A stretch of 64,000 nt of DNA from Paramacrobiotus metropolitanus (lineage: Eukaryota; Tardigrada; Eutardigrada; Parachela; Macrobiotidae): NCBI RefSeq assembly GCF_019649055.1, contig NW_026570286.1, positions 248,001 to 312,000 of the forward strand, given 5' to 3'. The position numbers and the translations under genes are program-made. The notes below the pieces were generated by a model. That model worked only from the letters and a program-made list of their open reading frames with translations, had not been told where the DNA came from and did no database searches. How positions within the stretch are numbered: position 1 is the stretch's first letter; every line of letters begins with the position of its first letter. This document shows positions 12,032 through 23,800 of the stretch, piece after piece.

Positions 12032-14075
12032 ATGGAGCATCCTGAGCGCGAGCCGAGGAGCAACCTGGACGATCTGCACCACCTGAACAACATGGCCGTG
12101 CAGCTCTTCCGCAACATTAGCAAACACCATCCGGCCAACGAGAACCTCGTCCTCTGTCCCCCGGCCATCTTCCTTAACCTCTACGAAATCTACCTGGGAT
12201 CCCGCGGCCGCACCCACGAGGAACTGGACGCTTTCTTCGAAGCCTCCCCGGCCAGTCTGACCGCCCTCACCGAGGACATCCGCAATTTCATTGACCTGGG
12301 TCACTCCTCGCGGCGCAACCGCCATTACAACTGGCACACCGGCAGCCGCATCATGGCCACGCCCCAGACCGATTTCGATCCCCGCTTCACGCAGGCCATC
12401 GATAAGGTCACCGGCCGGGGCATCGGACACATCGATTCCCGGGATGAATTGAATGTTAGTTTGGATCGACTAACAGCGGAACTGACGGAGGACCGCCTCT
12501 CCGGGGCGGACGCCGCACCGCGCGCAATATCGGCCGGGGAGAAAGAAGCGTTAGGGGCCATTACTAAAGCCTGGGGAAAGGATCCCGATGCGGCGTTCCT
12601 TATGAGTGCCGCGCATTTCCATGCTGATTGGGAGGCGAAGTTTATGAAGAGGGCCTCGAGCAACTATGAGGGGCGGATGCGGCAGAATGTGCAGGCGCTC
12701 ACCGCTACCGTGGAGCCGTTCCATAATGCCGATGGATCGGTAGTTGACGTCATTATGGTACACTTGCAGGTATGTCGAAGGCAGCAAGTAGTGAGATAAA
12801 TTCTAGACGTGCAGTACCGGTACGCGGGTGATCAATATTACCATGCGCTTTGCATTTGCCGGTCTGCATTTATGCAGTTACTTGCGTTAAGTACAGCATC
12901 ATGACTGACTTAAGCAGTGTCGTGACCTTTGGATCTCTGTAGTAGATGTGCCTGTGCAGTGTGCAGTGAGAATTTTCCTTCTTTATTTTTCTCTATTTTT
13001 ATTTTAAAGCTCATCTTTTTCTATTCCTCTTATCCTCACTAATTAATTTACGCTGCATTGCGCTATAACAAAAGCCTTTTTTTTGACAGTGGGGTTGTTT
13101 ACCATGCCGGCTTTGCAATTGGGCTATAAAAAAATACATGTTCAGTAAAGTAGTATATAAAAGCTTAATGGTACTATCTGATTATTCCATCGCACTCATA
13201 TTTTTAACCCCACAAAACAAAAAAGGAATAAACTTACTTTACTTGTTGCGTTTTCCTTTATTTGCGCACTAAAAGAGTGTTATATGATGTATTTACCGGA
13301 TACGCATTGTCTTTTAGGAAAAGATATTTTTGACACGTGATGAAAATCTAAAGGTCACCATAGCGGAAATCCCCTTATCCCACTATTCCATGAACATGAC
13401 CGTTATCCTGCCGGACGATGCCAAATCCGGTTTGAAGAACTTTGAAAATAACTTCACTTGCGAAACGCTGGAAATTCTGCGCAAAGACTGGCAGATGCCG
13501 CAGACGCATGTGTACTTCCCGAAATTCGCACTGGAAAGCCATTTAGGCCTGTCGAAGGCGCTGCAGAGTATGGGCTTGAAAGGTCTCTTCACCCCGCAGT
13601 CCAATGGGGATCTCAGCCCGGCCGGAAATGGCAAGCTACACATCGTGGAAGCCATTCACAAAGCCGGCGTCGGTAAGTGAAGTGAACGAGAGGTGCTAAT
13701 ACCGGCAAAGTGCATGAAACAGCCGCCGCCGGTTGTTGCTTTTAATACACGTCCCATATGTCGGCATTTCTTGCTGATATAATTTGTTGTGAGTTCCGCG
13801 TAATCACGACAAATGTGACTGTTTTCGCAGAAATCTCGGCGGAAACCGGTGAACCGCTGCCGCCACGGCAGCCACGCGCGGGCGAATGCTCCGTTATGCG
13901 GCCTGACACGTTCGCCCGCGGCCTGCGCCTGGATCGGCCGTTCCTGTTCTTCATCACGGCGCGCCATCCGGAAGTGTGGTGTTTCATGGGCAAGGTGGTG
14001 GATCTGACGCACACGGTCAATCCCGAAGTGTGGAGTCACCACAAACGCAAGGATCGCACCGAGTTTAACGAGTAA
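12032..14075 (+). CDS. Serpin-fold protein B (445 aa), tandem paralog of serpin A
   Basis: Exons are 12032-12769, 13318-13672 and 13831-14075, with the same junction phases (0, 1) as serpin A. The ATG sits in a good context (cgacaccATGG) just after a splice-acceptor-like sequence at 12011-12023. Shared landmarks are NENLVLCPPAIFLNLYEIYL, SAAHFHADWEAKF, FHNADGSVVDVIMVHLQEKI, MNMTVILPDDAKSG, VYFPKFALESHLGLSKAL, IVEAIHKAGVEISAETGEP and LDRPFLFFITARHPEVWCFM. The hinge starts like an inhibitory serpin (HKAGVEI) but then reads SAETGEPLPPRQPRAGE. Prolines fall where small residues are needed for strand insertion, so a non-inhibitory role is likely (inference). No signal peptide is seen. Exons 2 and 3 are most similar to serpin A; the N-terminal extension of A is absent. 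GC content of exon 1 looks higher than in the surroundings. Confidence 0.88.
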
Positions 14076-14672
14076 TACCATTATGCGCAGTAAATCCAAC
14101 CGGAAATGTATGAATGGTTTAGAGAATTTTACTGGAATTCGTCCGATCTGCAATCAGAATGTTATGTTTTAAAGGACGCAGTGCAGTAGATTTTTATTTT
14201 CACGTACCAGTATGCGCAATCCTCTTTATTTTATCCACTTCCGGTATTGCAAACAAATTCTGATCAGTGCTATACTTATTGTGTTGCCAGCATGTTACGC
14301 CAAACGTTTTGCCGAAAAAATAGTACAATATTATAATTATGCGTGCAACAGTTAATAAAATTACGATTTGTTGTATTCAGTAGTTTTATTTATCCTGCTG
14401 TTCCATGTCGTTAACTTTGGCAGTTAACATAAACTGAAACAATTAGCAATAAGCAATTAACAATAAGCCACCGAAACTTTTGTCTCAGGTCTTCGTGCAT
14501 ATGCCTTAGACTTAATCTTTGCAGTTTATGTTTTTGTCTGCTGTCGAAAACCAACCAACACACGAAGTATATAAAAATCATGTAAAGTGTAAACAAGAAG
14601 CTGGAAGGTCACTAATGGATTAGCGCTACGGTTAAGTATTTATGTGACTCGTGCTTAAGGTTTTGTACACAT
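14076..14672. other. Convergent 3' region between serpin B and the Cys-rich peptide gene
   Basis: About 0.6 kb of AT-rich sequence. AATAAA at 14354-14359 is a plausible serpin B polyadenylation signal. No gene is seen. Confidence 0.5.
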
Positions 14673-15070
14673 CTATGAACAGATGCATCCTGAGCCGCTC
14701 TTGACGGCTTTGGGACACCGGCCCGTCTTGTAATTTCCAGGTCCGCGCGGCCCATCGATTTTGTCCATGACCTTGGTCTTTTTGCAGCAGGACTGACAGA
14801 ATTTATCACTACAATCCCAGGTATCCAAGCCGGTCATGTGCGGACAACATTCATCCTGCGCTTCGCACATATCGCGCGGCGTTGACGCCCTCTGCAACAA
14901 CACACGACTTTTAACTTGTCTCTATCAATTAATGTCACAAATACGCAAATCTGGTGATTTGAAAAATACTTTTTTAAAGTTGTATAAAGTAACTTTTTGC
15001 TGCTTACCGTATAGGTCAAAAAAGTTGCAGCGAAGAGCACCGTAATTAGCAAGAGTTTGGTCGAATCCAT
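14673..15070 (-). CDS. Small secreted cysteine-rich peptide (93 aa, 10 cysteines)
   Basis: Exon 1 (15070-15008) encodes exactly the signal-peptide-like MDSTKLLLITVLFAATFLTY plus one Thr. Exon 2 (14891-14673) follows in phase 0 (donor gtaagc, acceptor gttgttgcag). The predicted secreted part of about 72 aa has ten cysteines in the order C-x5-CC-x10-C-x4-C-x2-CC, then three more near the C-terminus in GRCPKAVKSGSGCICS. This suggests up to five disulfides. The spacing does not match any family I can name with confidence, including Kunitz, defensin or the standard knottin pattern. A signal exon followed by one mature exon is typical of secreted peptides. The function is unknown and no activity is claimed. 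Confidence 0.72.
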
Positions 15071-16191
15071 TTTGTAGGTGCGTTTGAATAACAACGCGAT
15101 AAACGAATCCAGTGGTTATGTATGTTTGCAACGGTCGCAACTGATTGTAAGTGCTGCTATTTTTTTGTTTATATGTGAAATCGGTGTATCCATCTGGTCC
15201 CTAAGGCAGTCTAGGAAATTTTGCACAACAGCAATTAAAAATCCCGCAAATTAACATGAGTTCTGTGAATATTGCCAGAAACAGCGACATTGCCTGGAGT
15301 TGTTATTATTGGCCTGATAAAATATTCCAGACAAATTAATACAGTGTTTGATTTGTCCTTCTTGTACCCATGGCCATCGGGGGTGATTACACAAGGCGCC
15401 TTTGAGGCAAAACATTTAGTGGTAATTAAAATGTTCATCCTAAAACTGCCAACTTACAAAGTATGTGCATACTTAAATAAGATTTAATTTTCGCCTCCTC
15501 CAGCAGCGACATGGCATGTCACCAAAGATTAGTAAACTAATAATTTGTTTATTTCTGCGCACTGTTTACAAAAATTAAACTCACGTACTTATCCAGTACG
15601 AAATACGTAATTAATATTTTATTTTTTATCAGATAGCAATGCGCGGCACCGCCGGCACATATGTAAGATATATGTTTCACGCTCTATGTAAGGTATGTTT
15701 AGTTTATGACAACACGCAAAACAAGGAGTGATTTGTCCATACTTCTATGTAAATACGGTGAAATTCGGATTAATAAATTAATCAATTCTGATACAAGTGA
15801 TGTCTGTGCTGGCAACTGGCAAATACTATATAGATATGTTCACAACAGTAAGTACAGAGTATGCAAAGTATGGTAAAAATGTACATCATACATGAAACGA
15901 TCGATTCGGTATTCTCATTCTACGTCTATTATTTCGAACAGATTACAGTTAACAACATTAATTGTACATTGTCGCTATCATTGAAAACATGTGCGGTACA
16001 AGAGGAACTGAACTCCAGTAGAACGTAAAAATTTCTCTAAAAGAGGTCATATACTAAAGAAACTCTCTTTAAAAGAGATACCAATAGACTCACGTCAGCT
16101 TATATCAAAAAGAGTTGCCGACACCCTCATGTTCCTTCATATTCACGTAGAACTAATAACATTAGACTGCACCGGCACACCATGACCTTTC
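15071..16191. other. Intergenic region upstream of the Cys-rich peptide gene
   Basis: About 1.1 kb of AT-rich DNA without a recognisable gene. Two near-copies of a CTCT(N)AAAAGAG inverted motif occur around 16035-16078. The region should hold the peptide gene promoter and the 3' UTR of the CCAP-like gene. Confidence 0.5.
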
Positions 16192-16716
16192 TCAGGATAC
16201 GTAAGCTTTTCCAGCTGTCGGCGTATTGCGCATCCGCCAGCGTGCTAACCGCACCTGGCTCCATCCTTTGGCACCCAACAGCGGCTTGACCTTTTCCGGT
16301 GCCAGCAGTCCCGCCGCTCCCGTCGTCTCCTCAGGATGCCGCAGTGCCCGCCCTTTGGTGTACATGATCAGATCCGCAGCCGGATGCAGACGGCTCCAGT
16401 CGCGTCCTAATGCCGACTGACTGATCAGTCCCAGACCCAATCCCAATTTACTGAAGGAGATGGGTGGACGGTGGGTGGTGGCTGATAGACTGGCCCAGGG
16501 GAACACCGGCACATCCATATCGGAGGATATGAAAATGCTGTCCGCGCCAGAAGATGAGGGCAGTGCCGAGCAACCACCGAAACGATTACAGAAAGGCCGC
16601 TTCGCAATACGGACTGTAAGGTCATCCGGGGCGGCGGAAATTATGTTAGCCACAACAGCGCATAAGATAACCGTTGATGGGAAATTATACTTTGTAAGCA
16701 CAGATTTTTTAAGCAT
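16192..16716 (-). CDS. CCAP: CCAP-like neuropeptide precursor (174 aa)
   Basis: A single open exon starts at the ATG at 16716. Residues 1-29 form a signal peptide (basic start, core STVILCAVVANIISA). A short propeptide ends in the dibasic KR at residues 39-40, followed directly by PFCNRFGGC (residues 41-49, bases 16596-16570). This matches crustacean cardioactive peptide (PFCNAFTGC) at seven of nine positions, including both disulfide cysteines, Asn4, Phe6 and Gly8. The layout of signal, short spacer, KR and peptide matches arthropod CCAP precursors. CCAP acts through a GPCR in heart, gut and moulting control in arthropods. Odd points: the residue after the second Cys is Ser, not the Gly-basic amidation signal, and no dibasic site follows soon, so the mature form is unclear. 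The remaining 125 residues contain isolated KGR and RWRMR sites but no repeat of the peptide. Further exons cannot be excluded. Confidence 0.68.
   Translation of the reverse strand: MLKKSVLTKYNFPSTVILCAVVANIISAAPDDLTVRIAKRPFCNRFGGCSALPSSSGADSIFISSDMDVPVFPWASLSATTHRPPISFSKLGLGLGLISQSALGRDWSRLHPAADLIMYTKGRALRHPEETTGAAGLLAPEKVKPLLGAKGWSQVRLARWRMRNTPTAGKAYVS
16570..16596 (-). other. Predicted cyclic nonapeptide core of the CCAP-like precursor
   Basis: Codons for PFCNRFGGC immediately follow a KR cleavage site. Two cysteines five residues apart allow the CCAP-type ring. The next codons encode SALPSSSG, so C-terminal amidation right after the Cys is not encoded here. Confidence 0.65.
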
Positions 16717-17867
16717 TTTGAGAAGAGTACTATGCCGGTACTGTATCCAATAGCCAAAGCATCAAGGTTTTGGCATAAAGATAACTTTGCGCTATTAAGA
16801 TGATGGGATACTGTCGCTGATCTTCCCGTCGACAGGCATTTTCATATATGACTGTGTGATTTCCTGAATATTTTCTCGGCTTTTACCGCTGTCTCTTCAC
16901 CTTTATAAGCAACACTTGATTAATATCCGACGACCACGGCATTGTAATGCGGTAGTTTACCGCGTCGTTCGACGTTGCTGGTTGAAATGTGCTAATGCAC
17001 ATTAGCCGTCATATTCAGACGCCGTACAATAGCTGGTAATTCTATTACTTGCTTCTCACACCGGAAATGCGTTACCCGGCAAAAACCATGTACGCAGAAA
17101 AGGGCAGCGCCATAAATGAAGAAATAAATGCTACGCGTATTAGGCGAGACATTACCCTTGCATCAAAATTTCATCACAAAAATATACCGGCGCTTATGAC
17201 GTATGACTGGGCACTATTTTAAACCTTTTTCACCAACTATGTGTAAAGCGCGCGAGCCGAAGAAAATCGCCGCCGGTACAGTAATCATAAAAATATTTTC
17301 ATGATTTGCATTTGATTGCACTACTACTAATTTAGGTCTATGTTTAGCATTTTAACGGCTTACGTGATTGTTAAGAAAATATGTTAGAAAGTCTTGTTAG
17401 AAGTGGATGTAATAATTCAAAGCTTATTTTTCTTTTATAGTAGTTGCACACGTTCGACAGTGAAGACAATGTATAGAGCGTTTTAATAATCAATCACCGT
17501 TCGTGTCACAACCAAACCTGGAACAGGACGAAATGTAAAACGGTCAAACCCGGGAAATGACCCGTTTTATACAATACAAAGTAAAAAAAGTAAACCAATA
17601 GAAAACGAACATACCAGATCATACTGCACTGAAATAAATGTCAAATTTTCTACGTTACGCCAATAATAATTAAAACATTATTTTTACAATTTTCTCCCTG
17701 AGAGATGTCTGGACACGCCACAAAAAATGTACAAATACAAAATCAATTTTGTAAACCCACTTTCCTTGCATGCAAATAAACAGTTATACTGATCAACATT
17801 ATCACCGGATGCAGCAGATTGTGTACCAAATTCTCTGGTCTGTACCGATCCCTTTAAAAAGTAATTC
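16717..17867. other. Intergenic region between the CCAP-like gene and the RhoGEF 3' end
   Basis: About 1.15 kb without a recognisable gene. It should contain the CCAP-like promoter and the 3' UTR of the RhoGEF. Confidence 0.55.
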
Positions 17868-20800
17868 TCACAAAAATCCCCGCTTTTTCTCACTGGACTT
17901 TTTCTTCAGCTCCCTTTCGCCGCTCCCACTACTGGTCTTTTCTGATAAATGGAGGAGATTGGTAATACCCAGTTTGGCTTCAGAGGCCGCGCGCAGGGTC
18001 GGACGGGGTCGGCCGGCCGGATGCACGGATAAGGAATTGGAGGAGACGTACGGGCTGTCGATACGGTCCTGAGCCTTTTCAACGGATGGAGAACTGTCCA
18101 CGAAATTTCGCAGCTGAAAATTTAATCTTGATCATTCACTATCAGCAGCAATACTATGTCTCGTTGTAATTACAACGGTTAAGTTTAGTACGAGCCACAT
18201 AGAAATAGCGTAGTATTGTGGCTTTAATCCGATACTGGTGGCGATTTAACTTGCATAGATGCAACAATCTAACTACCGATCCCTTAGTTACGTTTTGCGT
18301 ATTAACATCTGTTTTTCGGGTAAGAAATTTCTCCACAAGTGGCTTCGAATACTTACTTAAAATAAACTGTAAATTGCCGTAATTTTATGTCATATCAGAC
18401 TGCCAACTCGCAAAAACGTTGATTTACCTTTTCCTTCGCTGATTCGGCCTTCTTGTGTAATGACTCCATACTGCCCTTCCAGTTGGCGCTCAACGTCGAC
18501 TTCGCCTCCTTAGTGGGCGTTAATTTGCTCTTCTGCTCTGGTCCGCCTTCCACCGATGCCGACGGGCTAAGCTGCGCCATGGGTATTTTAATGGTGTTCA
18601 GTGAATGTGAGGAGGAAAGCGGCGGTCGTGGCGGGAGAGTGGAGGCCGAAAGCGTGCGCGGTGGAGGTGGCGGCGGCAGTGGCCGTTGCAGCAGCGCCTG
18701 CCGGTTTTCCGAGGTCAGCTGGCCCGGACTGGCTGGCTTAATTTCCTCGCGTACAATCGGCAGCGGAGATTTAGGAATATTGGAGGAGAGATCCAGTCCG
18801 TTGGGGAAAATCTGGACAAAGGGCGCGTTGGAGCTGAGGACAACGTCCAGACCGCTTTCGCGCAGTTTCTCGCACTGGGCGAAGAGGGCATTACGCTGTT
18901 TATCCATGTCGTCCTTATCCGCTTTCAATTTTGCCTATTCATTTGAAGTAGCAGTCAAGTACTGAACACCATAAATCAGACTATCTGTAGCAGCTACATT
19001 TCCCAGAAGAGACATCAGTTACCACTCATCAGCAATGACCAATTTGTGAATTTACCATTTCTCGGTCCAATTCTTGGCGTTTTTGTTTAAGCCATTGGTT
19101 CTCATTTTCCCGTTCAGTTAGATACTGGTTCTTCTCCTTCATAAATGCCTCTTGAAGAGATCGCAGTTCCTCCAGCTGTGCGGCATGTTTATTTTGCTTG
19201 CGATCGCGCACTTCCATGGCGCTTAATTTCTGCTGTGTTTCCATGTATTTCGAGCTCAAGCTAAAAAACAAAAAATAAAACTGCATAAGCTATTCTGTAT
19301 CTACAAAATCTATCGTACATATTAAATGTCATTTGCTTGCTGTCACTCTGATTATTTGTCATTGTCATAATTACCAGGTACTTGTTATTTCTAAGCCACA
19401 GAGTATAGAGCACATTACATAAACACAAAAATTTAAAAAAAAATGTTGTAGCAAGCTTTACAGTATCATGGCATTCCGCACCTCTCATATGCAGTTGACT
19501 GATGCGCCACACCATCCACGATCTGATTGAGATGCCAGTGCAATTGTATGACGGAATGTAGATACGCGCTCAAAGGAACCGAATGCGTTGTTACGCCACC
19601 GGAAACTGCCTCATCCGGCAATGCCACGGACATGCGCGGACTGGAGGAAGGGCTGGAGGAAATGGCGCTGGAGGAGGAGTAATCGGCCGTGGCACACGAG
19701 TCACGCGATGTCCATGTAGAAATTGTTGCAGTGGAGAGTTTTGAGTTGGGTGAGGTGTTCTGCAGATGTTGGGTGAGGTTGGTCGTAGCCGGACGTGGTC
19801 TAGCTCGTCCATTATCCTACGAAGCGAAGCGTAAATCGAAGTTGCCGGTACATGCGTAAATTATACAAGGTGTATTTTTTTCAAATTTCCAATTAACTCA
19901 CTGACAGATTAATTAATACAAAACCAACATTTAGGTATTTTAAAATAAATATTACTACTATATCCGACATCCTAAAACATTTAGACTACAAGAAAGTACT
20001 GGCACTCACCTTCATGCTAATAGACCGGTTGGCATTGATCATCGATTCTTTGTTGCTGATATCATAGCCGCCAAATGTCTCGGCCCGTTTAGGTGTTGGC
20101 GACAGTGCCAGTTCATAGCTGGGCCGCAACTCTTCGCCTGCCGGTCCCATCGGTGGCGGAGAGAGGATGAGGGATCCGGGTTGGCCCGGCGGAATGGTGT
20201 TGGTATCACAGTTAGCAAGGGGACTGACCGCTCCCGTGGACGGTGGCGGCATCAAGCGATTCAGCTCGCTTAGCGCACTGACGAGCACATTTTGCAGTTG
20301 TTCAATGGCTAGATTGTCTTCTGAGATCACTGGGCCCAGTAGCGCCGAAGGGGTACCGTTGGCCGGTGAGGTGGTCAGGTTGGGTAGCCGCCACCGCGGC
20401 AAACCGACGGCATCCGCGGCCTCGCGCAATAGATCACATTTATCCTCACATAATCGGCTGATATTCTTATCTTTGGCTTGACAAATATCTACAAGCAAAG
20501 AGGCACAATGTATAATAAAAATTAATTTACAACAAGCTCCCATCGCTCACAGTTGTATAAAAAAATTCAACAAACACCGTTTAAGTCAATTTATTTTTGT
20601 GAATTACCTGTAATACAAAGTAATGCATATGAATAAATGTTTAAGAACCAACCACAATGAATAACCTAATAATGCGATAAAATATTTAAAATAATATTCT
20701 AAAAAAATTAGTAATCTGCTTAGTTTTCTTAAAGTGACCACTCTTGGTGAATGGAATCAACAATAAACTCTAAAACATATTCAACAATATCATACATGCG

Positions 20801-23800
20801 CAAACTCACTTATCACTTCGCGCATCCGTCTGATCTGCGCATCATCGACAATCACATTACCATCCAGCGTCATGATTCCCGTTTCCTGTCCACTGGCTTC
20901 CTCCTGGTGTCTAAGTGCTCCACAAGCCGCGGCAATTTCCACCCGCCACTTCTCGCACTCTTTCACCGTACTGCAGATTAATTCGTACATTTCTGCACGG
21001 CAGTGAGGGCCGGGTGGCGGCGGGATAAATGATCCTGAGGGGTTAAGCGGTATCCCGGAAGATATAAGGAACAGGGACTTCTCTGGAATGCCACTTCGTT
21101 CCGCTTTAGGACGAATTATCACGCGGTTCAGTGGCACCACGGCTGGCTTATCGTCCACATGGGCAAATGTGAATTTTTGATTGTTTTCCTGGAGGAAGAC
21201 GATGCAGTCGGAAAGGAGTAGGGCCTGGACATCCACCAACTTTCCGTTGTTTTTGCGGAACTGCACCGGACCGTCGTAGATTAAAGCACGGTCAAACAGC
21301 TGGTGCTTCTACAAAGCAACACTGCATTGTGAAAGGTATTCGAAATTTTTCCAATCCGCGAATTCTGAACCTCATGTACGAGTACTTTCACAAAGCAGCT
21401 CTCAATGTGCAACACCATAATATTACTAACGATAAACAACAGTTACTAGGGTAGTTAGTTTAGTAATACATATTATGGCAACACATGAAGAGACGAAACC
21501 GTAGTATAACGGTCAGTCTTGACCCCAGCAATCTTTTGCGATCCAAATTTCATTTAAAACGTTCGGAAAATAGTATTCACTTATGGTTTGTACTAATTTT
21601 TGCTTAAATTTACTACAAATCAGCCCGAAGATTACCTGCCACGAAAAAAATCGAAATACTTTACCACGATATTCGACAGCAAGAGGGAAACACAAAATTA
21701 CCAGCAAAAGCTACATTTCGAAAGATATCATAGATAACGTACAGAAATCCCGTCTTCATTTTCATTAGTCATCAACACAAATTTTATAACAGTTTTGGTT
21801 AGATATGTGTATCTTACGGTCGCAACATAGATAAGTACTAAAATATGTTCAAAATGTACTTGACTTACAGCATCTCCGAAAATTCTTATGTAATCAAAAA
21901 TAAAAACATTAATCCGATCGGTTAAAAGGTCGTACGGTATCACCTTCCATTCTTCGCCGTTGATAATTGTGGAGGATTTGGAATCCATAGCTCGGTAGAT
22001 TTCATTTAGACGCTTCCGCCGTTCTTCCGCTCCAATGGAGGCGTCAACATAGGTTAGCATCTGCTTGACACAGTCAAAGGCTTGCCCGACGTACTTCTTA
22101 TCTGAGCTCTCCACTAAAATCAACAACACTCAGTTAACGGGAGGAAACGATACCGATAGCGCGGCATAAACATCGGAATGCGCGCCAACATACCGTCCGT
22201 CTTGTTGAGGATGGATTCAATAAGGAGACGGTATTTAGAGATCCGCTGTGTAACCAATAGTATGCAGCTCAGAATGTCAAACCGGCTCGAATGACACTTG
22301 AGTTTGTCGATGCACTTCTGCAAAACCGGGGAAGAAGCCTTTAAGACAGCTGTTGCGAGTAATGCATGTTTAAATGTCCCATGTAGAAACCCGCTTTGTT
22401 TAGACTGCGACGGGATGTAGGCTCAGCCGTTTTTTATTACCGTATCGAAGGCGGCAAATCTCCGGTCTTTATGCAGTTTACTTTTATAGATTTGGCCCGC
22501 TTCCTTGTGATGACTGCAGAATTCTCCATAGGCTTTCTTCATACGCTGCCCTCTTTCTCCATCAAACTACGAGTACAACCAGAATATATTTCCATGAATT
22601 TATTTCCACGGCCAAACTATTAAAGTTTATTTATATAATGGTGCTGATTAAAACCAAAAATGCGCCAATCCAAATTGATAAACTGGTTGCTTTATAGAAT
22701 ACTGACATTACATTCTATAGTTTTAAAAATTAGTTTTTCCCAACGTATTTCGTAAAATTTAATATTCGTCAGTATATTTATATTTGGTTTTATTAGATCG
22801 CAACAGACAAAACCCGCCCGCTTTTGCTCAACAACTTTCAAAATGCAGAAGCAAAAGCTGCCACCGCAGGAACATAAATTCCTTCTTTTGTTATTTTGTT
22901 TTCACGCAGTGCTGAACACAGTTGACCGTGTTCACCATGTGATACATTATGCAGCGTATGCTCTAACTGACCTGCTCAATGAGAATGTCACCGATAAACT
23001 CAATCACACGGGACTGCTGTTGACGATGTCGTAACTGGCGTAGAAACTTGATATGCACATCAAGAATGTCGGCAAATGATGGGAAAAATTTATGGATCTC
23101 TGTATCCGACCATTGCAGTTCGTTGCGTAAACCACGAATATAAATCTACACACAAAGAGATAAAAAGTCGCCATAAATTGTCACGTTGGTGAGTTTATGC
23201 GCTTTTGTATTCTCACCTGATCAATGATCAATAAGACGGCACAGTGGTTCTTCTCAGTTTGTATCAGCTCGTAGATGATATCCTGCCGTTTAATTTCCCG
23301 CTCGCACAGTGTGGCGAGAAATTCTTTATCCTGCGTCATGCTCCAGGCTTCCGCTTCCGGTACGGCGATGCGCAGTTCGGGGTCGAAGTCTAAGAGTTTG
23401 GCGTAGGGAAGCAGCAGAACATCTTTGCTCTCCGCGTGTGCGACTACATTCTCGCTAATACTGGTGACGTTTGTGGCTAAACTGATCTCGTCACTGTCAA
23501 AAAAATACCCATTAATTTTAATCATTTGGCGTCAAGAATTTAGAAAAATTTGAAAAATTCGACTAAGAACTTAAGAGAGACAGGATTTTGTTAACAACCA
23601 GAACAAAAAATTAGAACGTTTAAAAAAGCGGTAACACTACCGAGTAGTTTGTTGCCCACATTAAATCATAACTGCTAGAAACATTATAATTATTGCTAAA
23701 ATAAACTGCAAAAATGAAATAAAATAATAACCCAAATAGTTACTTATAAATGTCTCAGTCGTGCAACGGCGCCGGGCAGTGTACAACTTAATGGTCGTAC

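Noticed and set aside
16460-16753. Plus-strand ORF opposite the CCAP-like gene
   Set aside because: Antisense shadow. The minus-strand frame is longer and has a signal peptide, KR site and peptide motif.
21485-21560. tRNA-like string (gtagtataacggtcag)
   Set aside because: No matching T-loop, anticodon stem or acceptor stem could be folded around it.
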